From Burkholderia latens (GTDB lineage: Bacteria; Pseudomonadota; Gammaproteobacteria; Burkholderiales; Burkholderiaceae), in assembly GCF_902499045.1 (NCBI RefSeq), contig NZ_CABVPL010000010.1, positions 62,001-126,000 of the forward strand: a DNA stretch of 64,000 bases. The letters are read 5' to 3'. Below the pieces are notes generated by a model. It was not told the DNA's origin. It worked only from the letters and a program-made list of their open reading frames with translations, and made no database searches. A program made the position numbers and the translations under genes. This document shows positions 10,301-17,773 of the stretch, piece by piece. Numbering within the stretch: position 1 is the stretch's first letter; every line of letters starts with the position of its first letter.

Positions 10301-12638
10301 TGGCAACGTTATTCCCAGCATTGAGTGTCGTGTCGTTCGCGACGCTGAGCCCACCCGTGCCATTGATGTCGCGGCCCGCCGTCACGCTCGCGTTGCCGGT
10401 ATTGTTAACCGCGACGCCACCGTTCAAGTTCGCATCACGCGTTGCAGCGATCGTCGTATTCTGACCGCTCTGGATGCTGCCGGCTACGGTCACGTCCTGC
10501 CCAGCATTGATGTTCACCGTGCCCGGCGTCGAAACGGCTCCCGCGACAGAAACGCTGCCGGCGCTCGATCCGATCGAGGCATTGCCGCTGCTGTAGACCG
10601 TGCCGCCGAGGCTCACGCCCTGCTTGCCGTTAGCGTTCAGCGCACCGAGCGATACCACATTGCCGATCGTCGAGAGCGACCCGCCGTTTGCCGCGAGCGT
10701 CATGTCGCCAATGGATGCGGCGGTTCCTTGTACGCTCGTATTGCCGCCCGACGTCACGCTCAGATTGCCGCCGCTCACGACGTTGCCGCCGAGCGTCGTG
10801 TCCTGCCCCGCCTGAATCGTCACTGCGCCGGGCGCCGATACCGTGCCACCGAGACTCGCGTTCGTGCCGGCCGTCGCGTTGATCGTGCTGCCGCTTTGCA
10901 CGGCGCCGTTCAGAGCAATGGCCTGTCCCGCGTTCAGATTCACCGCGCCTTGCGAGGAAGTGACGCTCCCTTGCCCCGTGATCGAGCCGGCTTGCGTGGC
11001 AATGGTCACTGGCCCCTGAGCCTGCACCGTGCCGCCGACAGCAGCGTCCTGCCCGGCCGTCACCGACAGCGCAGCATTCGACTGCGCGTTGCCGTTGACG
11101 GTCGCCGAACCCGTTTGCGCGGCGATCGTCGTGTCGCCGACACCCGATACCTGCCCGTTCACGGTCGCGTTGCGCGCGCCGCTGAGCGCGACGGTGCTGC
11201 CGCCCAAGACCGCGCCGTTGACGGTCAGATCCCGCCCTGCCTTGGCCGATATCATGCCGGGCGCACTCAGACCGCCTACCGTCAAGTCGCCATTGATCGT
11301 TTGCAACGCGACATCATGCGCCGTCAGCGAACCGACAGTCATCGACTGCCCGGCCGTGAGATTGGCCGCGCCATTGGCTGCGACCGAAGCAGCGTTCAGA
11401 TTGCCGCCGGCCGTCATCGAGACGTTCTGCCCAGCCGATACCGAACCCGGCGCGTTGATGTCGCCGTTCGCATTGACCGTGTAGTTCTGGTTCGCGAGCC
11501 CCGTGCCGCCGATGGTCGTGTTGCCTGAGCTAGTCAGCGCGACGTTCTGGCTCGCGAACGTTTGACCAACCGACACGTCACCATTGGCGTTGACGACCAC
11601 ATTGCCGGCCGTTGCCGACAGCGGGCCTTGCGTGTTCACGCCCATTCCGGACGCCGTGGACACGATATAGACGGTGCCCGACGTGACCGAGCCATACTGG
11701 TTCGCATCGACCGCCACGGTCTTGCCGACGGCCGCGGCGGTATTCGCGGTGCCGTTCGCCGCAGCACCATACGTGGTGCCGGTCGTGTCGCTGGCTGTGG
11801 GCGTGACGAGCTGGTTGCCAGTCACCACGTTGATGCGCTGATCCGCGCGCAGTGGGGCATTGAGGGTGACACTTTGGCCCACCAGGTCAAGGTTGCCCAC
11901 GGTGCCTTCAATGCCTGCGCCGGGCGTACCGTCATTACCCGCCGGCCCGTTGATTGAAATGTTGCCCGAGCGCACGTCGTAAGCCACGGCGCCGGCATGT
12001 GCAAAATCGGTTGCAGTGCCACCGACGCCCGTCAAGAATTGCGGCGTGCCCGTGGTCAGCGTCAGACTCGGAACGTTCGTCAGCGCCATGCCGTTCACGG
12101 AGATACCGCCGGGGGCCGCGACGATGACAGCCGCTGGCGAGCCGAAGACCTCGAGCGGCCCGTTCAGCGTCGCGATGTTGTTGGTCGTGACCTGGTTGAT
12201 GATCGTCGTCGCGGGTCGGCCGTTCAGGTTCGGGTTAGCGCCCAACGTGCCTCCCAACAGCGCCGTACCTGAGACGGTGCTGTTATTGAGCACTAAACCT
12301 CGCGAATCGATATCAAACGATTGGTATTGTCCAACGCTGATCCCGTTTGCATTGGCACCCGGGATATTGATAGCGGGCACGCCCGCGCTGGTCTGCGTGA
12401 CGGAAGGTTGGAACGGAATCGGCGCGCGCGGATCGGTGATGGGTGCAGCGTGCGCGGTTTGATCGGCGAGAAAGACGGCCGGGCTGAAATACATCACCAC
12501 GGTCATGAGCCAGGCAGTCGCCTTGAGCCAAGGCGGGTGGCCTTTCTCTTTCAGTGAAGCGCGATCGAAGATGGCTGCTTGTTTGGCCGTTTCCCGTTGA
12601 ACGTGCCGTTTTTCGATCTCGCGCATGACGCGGCGCAT
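4386..12638 (-). CDS. Giant TpsA exoprotein with CdiA/BcpA-like architecture (2750 aa)
   Basis: The N-terminus has an extended basic leader and a late hydrophobic segment (TAWLMTVVMYFSPAVFLA), the long signal type seen in large exoproteins. A TPS domain spans about residues 65-200; it keeps NPNL but has AAPGGI where NPNGI is usual. About 1900 residues of filamentous repeats follow (ATAGQN, SVTAGQDAAV, DLTINGSL). Residues 2210-2550 are hydrophobic and Ala/Gly-rich, resembling the DUF637 pretoxin region. The sequence QNEALNN ends near 2563, where CdiA proteins carry VENN or (E/Q)LYN. The last 187 residues are a distinct tip with an RWVSPSEASLW segment and beta-strands, loosely like small ADP-ribosyltransferase toxins; that fold call is weak. 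GC falls at the tip. The likely role is delivery of the tip into neighbouring cells. Confidence 0.88.
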   Translation of the reverse strand: MRRVMREIEKRHVQRETAKQAAIFDRASLKEKGHPPWLKATAWLMTVVMYFSPAVFLADQTAHAAPITDPRAPIPFQPSVTQTSAGVPAINIPGANANGISVGQYQSFDIDSRGLVLNNSTVSGTALLGGTLGANPNLNGRPATTIINQVTTNNIATLNGPLEVFGSPAAVIVAAPGGISVNGMALTNVPSLTLTTGTPQFLTGVGGTATDFAHAGAVAYDVRSGNISINGPAGNDGTPGAGIEGTVGNLDLVGQSVTLNAPLRADQRINVVTGNQLVTPTASDTTGTTYGAAANGTANTAAAVGKTVAVDANQYGSVTSGTVYIVSTASGMGVNTQGPLSATAGNVVVNANGDVSVGQTFASQNVALTSSGNTTIGGTGLANQNYTVNANGDINAPGSVSAGQNVSMTAGGNLNAASVAANGAANLTAGQSMTVGSLTAHDVALQTINGDLTVGGLSAPGMISAKAGRDLTVNGAVLGGSTVALSGARNATVNGQVSGVGDTTIAAQTGSATVNGNAQSNAALSVTAGQDAAVGGTVQAQGPVTIATQAGSITGQGSVTSSQGAVNLNAGQAIALNGAVQSGSTINATAGTNASLGGTVSAPGAVTIQAGQDTTLGGNVVSGGNLSVTSGGNTSVQGTAASIGDMTLAANGGSLSTIGNVVSLGALNANGKQGVSLGGTVYSSGNASIGSSAGSVSVAGAVSTPGTVNINAGQDVTVAGSIQSGQNTTIAATRDANLNGGVAVNNTGNASVTAGRDINGTGGLSVANDTTLNAGNNVAISGAIQTGNNLSATAGQNLALGATTAVGTSTLTATNGSATLTGDALSGGATTITAGTDVNAQGSITSLGDLSVNAKAGNLTAAGPVATAGNATVSVGQNLTLNGQMIASKNASLTAANITTQGVAAGGNLTATATNNLDTSAGQLNQPFSATAPALSVGGNATLSGANVTTANAVVGGTTKITGSQSVTTGGTAAFKGDATLAGGTVNNVGRQMAAGNLNVSGTTVSNSGSLSSLRTASVTATNLNNSGTIYGPAANFNISGATTNSGSLLATNALNLTTGSLSNTNGLIFSGDVNRPTAPIGNTTVTVTGGNGSFDNTNGRILAQNIATLNLPNQTLDPSVASYGTVNGGNGLDLSAQSVSNSGTWTLPGTAVTVSTTNGINNAGTINQGTGSLILNGAVGNTGAINGNDLTINGSLANAASGTVTANDAFTLNGSGTNAGTVQAANTLTISGTSYDNSGGTTKAGNSNSPAGSGNATIQLSGDLVNAGGKLTALNDLSINANNVINSTATSGGTTTTTSTTVTNSPLIMSLVVGTDIWDHSEFYGSEGGYCCQVYQTPQTVTLADALSPTGATNDPNVPNSTPVATSGSVTFVQVNAPTGNSGTGNPTTANLWFVQTPKNKSAALATKTVVLPTVTETTTTTGGVAGAASTIAAGHNLNLTANALQNQGGTVSAGNDANLNLQSLSNGGSTYTSTVTDTVDLASINRFLSQAPSAISIWNDFFGPVGALTLGPYPGDYLDPSGIKLSPVGGVTPLSTSSSVTVQGGAGQIIAGHNLNLGGGNLTNAGTLAAGNDVTIRSASFTNQGANTGSKTVTAGCASGFSGCNGSTTTNPNSETYSYQQTNSNVTAGNNLVIAADQVANTYGNLVAKNTVVIGGAGTTVVSPTQTTSVTNTSGAIEGNDVTINAATLTNTIAAPAQVHQNYGTATPFTGCTSNCEAYVDVQSASPATITANHNVSLNAGTFSNTGSVVTALNNVTINATNSAHSDNQYLSAYWASNLTHYNASYPAWGCANNPALCQQLYGSAYSNGAAQDPAGLPSSVGMSDFVPGTIQAGNTLSVNSPTLTNTGNVIGQRVALTGSQLVNGITNPNVYTPPPVVSGQVVSLGPQAVPGSVATTVNAAGFVTNLNGQRTSVTGAAGLPPNTPVGVETIGKPKAPSVAQTITPTIKTVQTISGETVTATYLTNNPAAQVVNSISSASLIAALPSNLRPGSVPFYYDPYTENQQIEQAALQATGKSSFYSTPNATDSTSQASINNADKAALYGAALEYAKQNNIALGTQLSDAQLAQINAPMLWYVEQTVPEPGCSAIGGAACPTVQALMPEVLLPKNYAVVSADGEITGTNVALNYANSILNTGAVSAQNLTVNTQSLTNEQRSTNVGTIYQEVDGGVAVTTGTVTQQGGFMSAMNYDMNVQSLNQIGGALQQINADGSVNQAATQQMLANLKGQLGNQFTQSTVSNNLHTDVIEDGGMGPIIVVQMAMIVAISILTAGAASAAVAGMQVAAADAGMATLAAGGTIAEANAAAGILASSAFAAGGAANAAIAGAVAGAVGSAANDFLSNLSFNITDVAKAAAVGGLTAGLTDGLTLDGSGLGFSASGSPNSIASLAGVQNLGNTLVPQAGASTAGSLPMQMTALAADAALRAGIQTGIEGGSFLTNLRDSAASDAAAVGAYAIGNAFNDRTGFWTTSNPLYVAEHAALGCAAGAVTGKGCAGGAIGGAASAVLSPLVLGTIDPTHAPLDQAQIAALAAFATLAGGGLAGLAGQNALAGATAAQNEALNNSSAGDHWGDKNESEAQRAQDELHKQQSKERAQFGESSVVDEGNGVSVLTPNPMAFGGAKNTIAPPPNTYAVYPLGAGAASGPLPPDYVTVSRWVSPSEASLWVQNQGTAIPSGIPQNGTPQVYVTTAGAPYPPGAKGTVRIDFAVPSGMLQPGNASNNFQILQPSASRPIYNVKINVPNGVILPKAK

Positions 12639-13209
12639 ATGTCGTTCTCACTCAGTGCGTTTTGCCGGGATACTCGCATACGCTGGATCGAGTGATTCTC
12701 AACAAATGTCATGCCGCGAATTGAACACAGTCGCTCCAACAGCCACAAAATCGATTCGTCAATGCGACGAACTCCGGCCCGCGATTTCCGCCGGAAGTCA
12801 ACAAACGTCGATCTCGTCGCACCAGTAGCACCAGACGTGGCTCAGCACTGACACCAGAAACGATGCCGTTAGCGGAACAAACGAATTGATCTGATCACGA
12901 CGACGAAAGAGTCTACCTGTTCGGCAGCAATCAGCTAACAAAGTGAGCGAGCTTGCGTATCCGCTCGATACCGTAATCGGTTACCGTGGCCTGCGTAGCT
13001 GGCGTCCCGGCACCAACTGCCGTACCCGCCTGTGCTCGAAAGAAAACAGAGCTGGAGGAAGCCGTGCAAAACGGGCATCTCCGTCTTTGCGCGGATTCGG
13101 AATTCGAACCTGTACGTGACGTCGATCTACCCTCGCTCCAGGAAAATGCGCCGCGCCCATACCTCTACATTGAGCCCTTCAAGTGCTGAATGATGCCCTT
13201 ACAACCCTG
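12639..13209. other. 571-bp upstream region of the giant tpsA; no convincing gene
   Basis: This stretch is lower in GC than the core genome. It should hold the promoter of the giant exoprotein on the minus strand. An ATG-led open frame of 67 codons on the plus strand at 12986-13189 ends in VDLPSLQENAPRPYLYIEP. It has no good ribosome site and no recognisable family, so I do not call it a gene. No clear repeat or terminator was seen. Confidence 0.4.
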
Positions 13210-14322
13210 TTAACTTTGTTGCCGTGTGATGTCTCGAATTAGTTCTTCAATTTGCGCCTTGCCTGTGCCTGGCGTTACAACGAAATGACTCACATCTCCC
13301 GGCGGCATTTGCCATTTTCTTCTGACATTTTCCGCGGGGGCAGGAAGAAAAACGGTGATTGCACCCGGATTACACCGGGCGTCGATTCCGTAGGCATTCA
13401 GCAGCATCTTTGCCTCGTTGGCTGTTCTATTGCATTCGACGAATCGAGTTCGAATTCCTTCCACCCCGTGCTCTCGAATTGTATGCCACAGAGTGAGGGT
13501 GGCATAAATGTGATTCTGTAGAAAAACGGGAGCCCAATCGCACAATGAAGTTTCGTGGTACCCCCGAGTGGCGCGCCGCTCGTCGCTTTGATGCCTCAAA
13601 AAGATGCCGCATGGCACGGGGGAACCGAGAAAATAGTGGCCACACACCGTTATTGAGTCGGCTCCGTCTGAAAAATCGAATGCCGATCGCGGCTCAACAA
13701 ATGGAGCGTAAGGACCGCAAAGAGAGGCATCACAATGGATATAGATGTCTTCCATTCCGCAATCAGCCATAATACGCCGAATCACTGCAATGTCGTCTCG
13801 CCCCTCTTTCAAATCAGATCCAATGTTGGCCACGACGATGGCTGGATGCCGTCGTCGCGCTCTTACCTGCAGACAAAGATCCTCGTAATCCATTTCCCCC
13901 GAGTCGCTGACTTTCACTTCGACATGTCGAAGCCCCAATAGATATATGGCATCTCGGATGCTGCGTCGACTTTCTCGAGAAAAATAAACTATTCCATTTG
14001 GAAAAGACTTGCGCGCGAAGTGCAGCCCCAAAACATTTCCCTCTATTTCTCCGCCTGTCAAATTCCCTTGGCACTCGCGATGATTTCCTCGAAACAAATT
14101 AACGAAGAAATCCTTGATTTCTTGCTCGAATCGCTTGGGACCCGAGTCACTACATTCGAAGCCGAGCGATTGCTCATAGTCAGCAGCGGGAAGTGCAAGA
14201 AACGGCGCCAGGGAGTCAACGTCAAATCCGCGTGCATATGCGCGCCCGATGCTCCGCGCATTCGCATTTCGCATCCATTGGTACAAACCTTTCAGTAGCG
14301 CCTGGTCGTCTGCATTTAACAT
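13210..14322 (-). CDS. Group II PLP-dependent decarboxylase-like protein lacking the PLP lysine (370 aa)
   Basis: The protein follows the histidine-decarboxylase-like branch of group II PLP decarboxylases. It has GNLTGGEIEGNVLGLHFAR, the PNGIVYFSRESRRSIRDA stretch, GEMDYEDL, PAIVVANIGS and YIHCDASLCGPYAPF, where the Asp after HC should contact the PLP ring nitrogen. The motif that normally reads SGHKF and supplies the Schiff-base lysine reads CGHYFLGSPVPCG here. The codon at 13633-13635 is TAT on the coding strand, giving Tyr at residue 230. The frame is otherwise intact and of normal length. I chose the ATG at 14322 because MLNADDQALLKGLYQW resembles a family N-terminus; the open frame runs 34 codons further upstream. 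GC is low, consistent with transfer. It may be a non-catalytic homologue or use PLP differently. Confidence 0.8.
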   Translation of the reverse strand: MLNADDQALLKGLYQWMRNANARSIGRAYARGFDVDSLAPFLALPAADYEQSLGFECSDSGPKRFEQEIKDFFVNLFRGNHRECQGNLTGGEIEGNVLGLHFARKSFPNGIVYFSRESRRSIRDAIYLLGLRHVEVKVSDSGEMDYEDLCLQVRARRRHPAIVVANIGSDLKEGRDDIAVIRRIMADCGMEDIYIHCDASLCGPYAPFVEPRSAFDFSDGADSITVCGHYFLGSPVPCGIFLRHQSDERRATRGYHETSLCDWAPVFLQNHIYATLTLWHTIREHGVEGIRTRFVECNRTANEAKMLLNAYGIDARCNPGAITVFLPAPAENVRRKWQMPPGDVSHFVVTPGTGKAQIEELIRDITRQQS

Positions 14323-15152
14323 TTTCTTCTCGTCAACGTTAATTAGCAATATAAATATTGGTGCTATTTTTTGGCTGGCCGCAATCTCCGTGCAAATATA
14401 GATCTGTGCTGACGCTATTTCCAATGCAACAAATGTGAAAAGAATCTAAACAATCCACGCATGAACGCTTCGAATGCCCAGATACTGGTCGCAATTGCGG
14501 AAAAAACAGCGTCGATTGCCTGAAAGGCCCGCCCCTTGAACTAGCGGGTGCGTATGTGGATCTTGTTGGCGGGCGCAGAAGGGAGGCGATTAAGTTTGAC
14601 GGCCCGATGGCCGCGCAGACGGCCCAGATACGCGAACCAAGTATCAGGACTACCGAAGCACCAAGATGTGGTTCGGTCAGGGAACACACCAACAGAGCGA
14701 CGTCATGCCCGATTGCAGCTAATTCCGAATACCGACCTTCTTGATCGATCGAGATGCGTCTCCAGCCAGTCGATGTGCGCTAGGGCGCCGTCGAGAATGT
14801 GCTAGAGGATCTCCCGAAATACGTAGTCTTGCGCCGATTCGCAATACTCGATGCCTTCCTTGCATGTCGACTGGGACGCGCGCTCGGGCTTCAGATCGCC
14901 TTGTGGAATTTCTCGGACGGGTTTCGCGGATCACGGAGAACCTACGCCATTGCTCCCACGCGCCAACGAACCGCAATGGAGCCGCAAAAATTCACGCGAC
15001 AAATCCCGGCCGAACTGTCGGTGATCCACAGAAATGGCACTGTGCGGCAACGACGGCCAATCATGTCGTTAGATGTGTAGACCTAGTGTAGACCTGACCG
15101 GTCACAAGAAAATAGGGCCCATACACATAAACATGTAACCCATTGATTTCAC
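14323..15152. other. 830-bp degraded region between the decarboxylase-like gene and tRNA-Arg
   Basis: This region holds no intact gene that I can support. It contains a decayed bacterioferritin fragment (14700-14945) and sequence of lower GC. It abuts the 3' end of the tRNA-Arg gene, the usual integration side for islands, but I see no integrase and no second copy of the tRNA 3' end in the window. Confidence 0.5.
14700..14945 (-). pseudogene. bfr: Bacterioferritin C-terminal remnant
   Basis: Read on the minus strand with frame changes, this stretch matches the C-terminal half of a Burkholderia-type bacterioferritin. I read ASQSTCKEGIEYCESAQDYV, then FREIL, an in-frame TAG at 14802-14804, then HILDG and HIDWLETHLD. 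After a one-base frame change comes IKKVGIRN, a stop, and LQSGM. Bacterioferritins carry the parallel wording KEAIAHCESVRDYVSRDLL, EEHIDWLETQLDLI and KVGLQNYLQSQM. The N-terminal half, with most of the ferroxidase ligands, is absent or unrecognisable. It is therefore a dead fragment, perhaps left from a gene that lay next to the tRNA before the island arrived. Confidence 0.75.
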
Positions 15153-15229
15153 TGGCCCGCCCTACACGATTCGAACGTGTGACCTACGGCTTAGAAGGCC
15201 GTTGCTCTATCCAACTGAGCTAAGGGCGG
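15153..15229 (-). tRNA. tRNA-Arg (anticodon UCU)
   Basis: The 77-base minus-strand sequence folds as a tRNA. The acceptor stem CCGCCCT pairs with AGGGCGG, followed by discriminator G and an encoded CCA. The D-arm begins TAGCTCAG, the anticodon loop is CTTCTAA with anticodon TCT, and the T-arm is ACACG-TTCGAAT-CGTGT. Its 3' end faces the accessory block at 1-15150, consistent with use as an integration site. Confidence 0.96.
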
Positions 15230-15330
15230 TCGCGGAGAAAAGACACGGCCGCACGACCCGGACCGCATGTGACATACGAGGCCTCGATCAACGCAAACAC
15301 AATCGCGAAATTCGAAGCCCCGAAACGCAA

Positions 15331-15355
15331 CGGGCCCGGCATGAAGCCGAGCCCG
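15331..15355 (-). terminator. Terminator hairpin downstream of uppP
   Basis: GGGCTCGGC and GCCGGGCCC, read on the minus strand, form a nine-pair stem with one U-G wobble around a five-base loop. It lies 59 bases after the uppP stop. The following T tract is weak, so termination strength is uncertain. Confidence 0.55.
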
Positions 15356-15413
15356 AAATTATACCCGATCGTCGCGTCATATCACGCGCGACGCGCGACC
15401 GGCATCGCAGCCC

Positions 15414-16244
15414 TCAAACCGGCTGCGGATGCAGCATGAACCACCCGAGGCAAAACAGCCCGGCAATCACGCAATACACGCCGAACGAAGCCAACCGCCC
15501 GCGCCCTTCGAAATAGCGCATCAAAAACCGCACGCTCAGATAGGCGGCGATCGCCGTCAACACACCACCAAGCAGCGCATCCGCGAGCTGATCCCGCGCA
15601 TGGAACAGCTTCGGCAGTTCGAGCACACCCGCCGCGAAAATGATCGGTGTGCCAAGCAGAAACGAAAACTCCGCCGCCTTCTCTGCGGTCAACCCGGCCG
15701 CGTTGCCGGCGATCATCGTCAGCCCGCTGCGCGAGAAACCGGGAATCAGCGCGCCGATCTGCGCGAGACCGACGAAGAACGCCTGCTTGAACGTCATCTT
15801 CTCGGGCGGCTGGTGCGCGCGGCTGCGCTGGATGCGATCGCCGATCCACAGCAGCACGCCGTTCACGATCAGCGCGATCGCGACGATCCGCAGGTCGTGG
15901 AACACGCGCTCGATGCGCTTTTCGAGCAGCAGGCCGACGATCCCGGTCGGGATCGTACCGATGATCAGTGCCCACATCAGGTGCCCGTCGTCGTTCTTGC
16001 GGCCGCCGAGCTGCGCGAAGAAGCCGCCGATCAGCGCGATCCAGCGCGCGCGGAAATACCACAGCAGCGCGAGCGCGGTGCCGAGGTGCAGCGCGACGAG
16101 GAACGGCAGCAGTTGGGGCGCATGCTTGTCGATGTGCATGCCGAACAGCGCCGGCACGAGCAACGTGTGGCCGAGACTGCTGACGGGGAAGAGTTCGGTA
16201 ACGCCCTGCAGGACGCTTAGGAATACCAGAAACCAGAGACTCAC
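15414..16244 (-). CDS. uppP: Undecaprenyl-diphosphatase (276 aa)
   Basis: This is an integral-membrane BacA/UppP phosphatase. It converts undecaprenyl pyrophosphate to the monophosphate so that the lipid carrier can be reused for peptidoglycan and other surface polymers. The two signatures are [15 protein letters not shown] near the N-terminus, with the catalytic Glu, and PGFSRSGLT in the centre, with Ser and Arg. About eight hydrophobic segments and a 276-residue length fit the family. The usual SSTGH is SSLGH here, a variation also seen in other members. It is followed by a hairpin and preceded by a separate small-protein unit, so it is probably transcribed alone. Overexpression of this family gives bacitracin resistance. 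Confidence 0.95.
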   Translation of the reverse strand: MSLWFLVFLSVLQGVTELFPVSSLGHTLLVPALFGMHIDKHAPQLLPFLVALHLGTALALLWYFRARWIALIGGFFAQLGGRKNDDGHLMWALIIGTIPTGIVGLLLEKRIERVFHDLRIVAIALIVNGVLLWIGDRIQRSRAHQPPEKMTFKQAFFVGLAQIGALIPGFSRSGLTMIAGNAAGLTAEKAAEFSFLLGTPIIFAAGVLELPKLFHARDQLADALLGGVLTAIAAYLSVRFLMRYFEGRGRLASFGVYCVIAGLFCLGWFMLHPQPV

Positions 16245-16413
16245 GCGTCGGTCCTTTTAGTGGTGATCGATCGGGTAGGAAAGCGGACGACGCAGCGCGC
16301 GTCCGAAAAACGCGCCCCGATTATGCCGAGCAAGGATTACCGCGCCAAGGCATTTGGCAGCTTATTGCGGCGATGCACACAAACGCTTGCAATATGTAAG
16401 CGCGCAGAAAGCA

Positions 16414-16443
16414 AAAAGCCCGCCATTTGCATGGCGGGCTTTT
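16414..16443. terminator. Strong bidirectional terminator
   Basis: The sequence GCCCGCCAT-TTGC-ATGGCGGGC is flanked by AAAA and TTTT. This makes a perfect nine-pair stem extended by four A-T pairs. It lies just downstream of the 28-residue ORF on the minus strand. Confidence 0.85.
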
Positions 16444-16464
16444 CGAATCCGGCACAAATTGCAG

Positions 16465-16551
16465 TCAGCGGCCGAGCTGGTAGAAAAATAGTACCGTGCT
16501 GCCGGTGAACATGCCGAACAGTGCGATTCCCATTGCCATTGCCAGATCCAT
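16465..16551 (-). CDS. 28-residue hydrophobic small protein
   Basis: This very short ORF starts MDLAMAMGIALFGMFTG and ends FFYQLGR. It is one membrane-spanning segment with a short positive tail. The ribosome site GGAGAGG six or seven bases before the ATG is excellent, and a perfect terminator lies 20 bases after the stop, which together look like a complete small transcription unit. No family is recognised; partner subunits of membrane enzymes in this size class are common, but nothing here points to one. The evidence is from gene signals only. Confidence 0.6.
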   Translation of the reverse strand: MDLAMAMGIALFGMFTGSTVLFFYQLGR

Positions 16552-16728
16552 GGCCTCTCCACAAAGTGTCATGACCCGGCAACATCACCGGTTTAGCGCC
16601 ATTATCCGGACCGTCGGCACGCTGAAAAACTCGCAATTTCCCGAGAAGGGTTTTCCCGCACCGCATCGCGGCCCGATAATGGAGCGCGCCATCGCGCATC
16701 CCGTCCACCTCGTTCATACCGATTCGCC

Positions 16729-17640
16729 ATGCCGATCTTCCAGCAGCACGACATTCACGAACTTCACGCCGGCCCGTCGCTCGTCCGGGTCGCCCCGCAA
16801 TTCGGCGGCCGCCTGCTGTCGTGGCACGTCGACGGCGAACCGGTCATCTTCTGGCCGGACACGGCCGACTGGAGCAATCTCGCGCGCGTCCGGGGCGGCA
16901 ATCCGCTGCTGTTCCCGTTCCTCGGCCGCCATCGCGTCGACGGCGAACTGGGCCGCTGGCGCGATGCTGCCGGCGTGGTTCGCGACCTGCCGATGCACGG
17001 TTTCGCGCGCGACCTGCCGTTCGTGGCGCACCCGACGCCCGACGGGGCCGCGCTGTCGATGACGCTCGATGCAACCGACGCGTTGCGCGACAGCTACCCG
17101 TTCGATTTCCGCTTCGAAGCGACCTACCGGCTCGCCGATGCGCACACGCTCGACGTCGCGCTCACCACCACCAACCGCGGCGACACCCCGCTGCCGTACT
17201 ACGCCGGCCACCATTTCTACTTCGCGCTGCCGCATGGCGAACGCGCGCAGACCACGCTCGAATTGCCGCCGACGCGCCGCTGCATGCAGCTCGCCGATGG
17301 CTCGATCAGCCCGCTCGAACCCGGCAACGCGTCGTACAGCCTCGGCGATCCGGACATCCTCGATCGCTTCCACTGCATCGACGGCCAGCCGTCGACGCCG
17401 GTGCGCATCGTGATGCCGGGCCGCGGCCGCACGATCGAGATCGCGCTCGACGTGCCGGGCTCGATCCCGTGGTATGCGGTCACGACGTGGACCGAAAAGC
17501 CCGAATCGGACTTCTATTGCGTGGAGCCGTGGCTCGGCCTGCCGGACGCGATCCACAACGGCCGCGGGCTGCGCATGCTCGCACCGGGCGCGACCGAAAC
17601 GGCCTCATTGCGGATTCGCGTTCTGCCGCTCGCCGGCTGA
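16729..17640 (+). CDS. Aldose 1-epimerase family protein (303 aa)
   Basis: The protein has the galactose-mutarotase fold signatures. These are an early GGRLLSWHVDG strand, HGFARDLPF with a catalytic-type His, YYAGHHFYFALP with the second His, and FYCVEPWLGLPDA with the catalytic-type Glu. Members interconvert alpha and beta anomers of hexoses or of hexose 6-phosphates; the substrate cannot be set from this sequence. There is no signal peptide, so it is cytosolic. It stands alone on the plus strand before the NlpD-type gene, with a 133-base gap. The start MPIFQQHDIHELHAG is the first ATG in frame. Confidence 0.88.
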   Translation: MPIFQQHDIHELHAGPSLVRVAPQFGGRLLSWHVDGEPVIFWPDTADWSNLARVRGGNPLLFPFLGRHRVDGELGRWRDAAGVVRDLPMHGFARDLPFVAHPTPDGAALSMTLDATDALRDSYPFDFRFEATYRLADAHTLDVALTTTNRGDTPLPYYAGHHFYFALPHGERAQTTLELPPTRRCMQLADGSISPLEPGNASYSLGDPDILDRFHCIDGQPSTPVRIVMPGRGRTIEIALDVPGSIPWYAVTTWTEKPESDFYCVEPWLGLPDAIHNGRGLRMLAPGATETASLRIRVLPLAG

Positions 17641-17773
17641 CCACGGACGCACGTCGGCGATGCGCGCCGGCCGTGCGCGGGCCGCGAAACTGCGGTGCGC
17701 GGGTCGAACCCGTTAAAATCTGACGTTTTGTGTTGCCTGTCGCGTCGCGCGCGGCAGGGTTTTGCGAGGTTCA

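Noticed and set aside
13105-13130. ATTCGAAC...GTGAC near 13110 as a possible second copy of the tRNA-Arg 3' end (an att site).
   Set aside because: Only short pieces match, with an internal insertion. The acceptor-stem part is missing, so it does not look like a real att repeat.
12986-13189. A 67-codon plus-strand frame in the gap upstream of the giant exoprotein.
   Set aside because: There is no ribosome site, no family and no partner gene; kept only as a remark in the gap entry.
14339-14692. A 117-codon frame upstream of the decarboxylase-like gene.
   Set aside because: It has no recognisable pattern or ribosome site, overlaps the start of the decarboxylase-like gene, and lies in degraded sequence.
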